6,123 bases of DNA from Saprospiraceae bacterium (lineage in GTDB: Bacteria > Bacteroidota > Bacteroidia > Chitinophagales > Saprospiraceae): contig JABWAJ010000357.1 in the NCBI GenBank assembly GCA_013361075.1, positions 1-6,123 on the forward strand, in the 5' to 3' direction. The translations under genes were made by a program, and so were the position numbers. Positions 6,030 through 6,123 of the stretch are shown here, piece after piece. Below the pieces are notes generated by a model. It made no database searches. It was given only the letters and a program-made list of their open reading frames with translations, and was not told where the DNA came from. Positions within the stretch are counted from its first letter, which is position 1; every line of letters starts with the position of its first letter.

Positions 6030-6123
6030 ACACATTCCCGTTTTAGAGCACATTGGAGATCCCCAACATGCTCCAAACGATCAACAGTTACACCTTTCGG
6101 TAAGTCGTTCCGATTACCAGCAG

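Noticed and set aside
5247..6046. Plus-strand open frames opposite the C-x-C protein gene
   Set aside because: They are coding shadows with low-complexity composition, no start context and no recognisable domain.
5991..6053. N-terminal extension of the C-x-C protein to 6053
   Set aside because: The added 21 residues (three cysteines, no structure) precede a textbook signal peptide that begins at the ATG at 5990.
6088..6123. Possible C-terminal 11 residues (LLVIGTTYRKV) of a further minus-strand gene entering from the right edge
   Set aside because: Twelve open codons in one frame are expected by chance; there is no motif to support a gene, although an upstream minus-strand gene ending at 6088 remains possible.

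Overview
The window reads as chromosomal DNA of a Bacteroidota bacterium, most likely a Saprospiria-type (Lewinella/Haliscomenobacter-like) member. The evidence is two C-terminal type IX secretion (T9SS type A) sorting domains, a PorT/OMP_b-brl-like outer-membrane barrel, a secreted beta-helix protein of a kind common in this phylum, and promoter-like sequences of the Bacteroidota form (TTTG, about 19-20 bases, then TAnnTTTG) with no clear Shine-Dalgarno sites. The class-level placement is inference.

Layout. Minus strand, 1-1209: the first 403 residues of a secreted right-handed beta-helix protein that runs off the left edge. A 161-base divergent intergenic region (1210-1370) follows and carries an 11-bp direct repeat at 22-bp period between the two promoter candidates. 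Plus strand, 1371-2111: a small outer-membrane beta-barrel protein. Plus strand, 2276-2698: a cytosolic protein that looks like a Nudix domain without its catalytic Nudix box. This gene converges, with a 45-bp gap, on a minus-strand block. Read in the direction of transcription (right to left), that block has a 231-residue secreted two-domain protein (5990-5295), a headless C-terminal piece of a T9SS-exported protein (5299-4340), and a complete 510-residue T9SS-exported propeller-like protein (4276-2744). The last 133 bases (5991-6123) hold the upstream region of the 231-residue protein and no gene I can support. No gene-free stretch exceeds 300 bases.

How the genes relate. All products except the Nudix-like protein carry either a signal peptide or a T9SS sorting domain, so this is an envelope/secretome neighbourhood rather than a metabolic operon. 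Nothing in the sequence shows that the products act together. I see no RNA genes, CRISPR array, transposase, phage gene, toxin-antitoxin pair or defence system. The two things most worth attention are the Nudix-like protein, which keeps the flanking motifs of one Nudix subgroup but has lost the metal-binding helix, and the truncated T9SS gene, which starts abruptly at the stop codon of its upstream neighbour and has no credible start codon or signal peptide.
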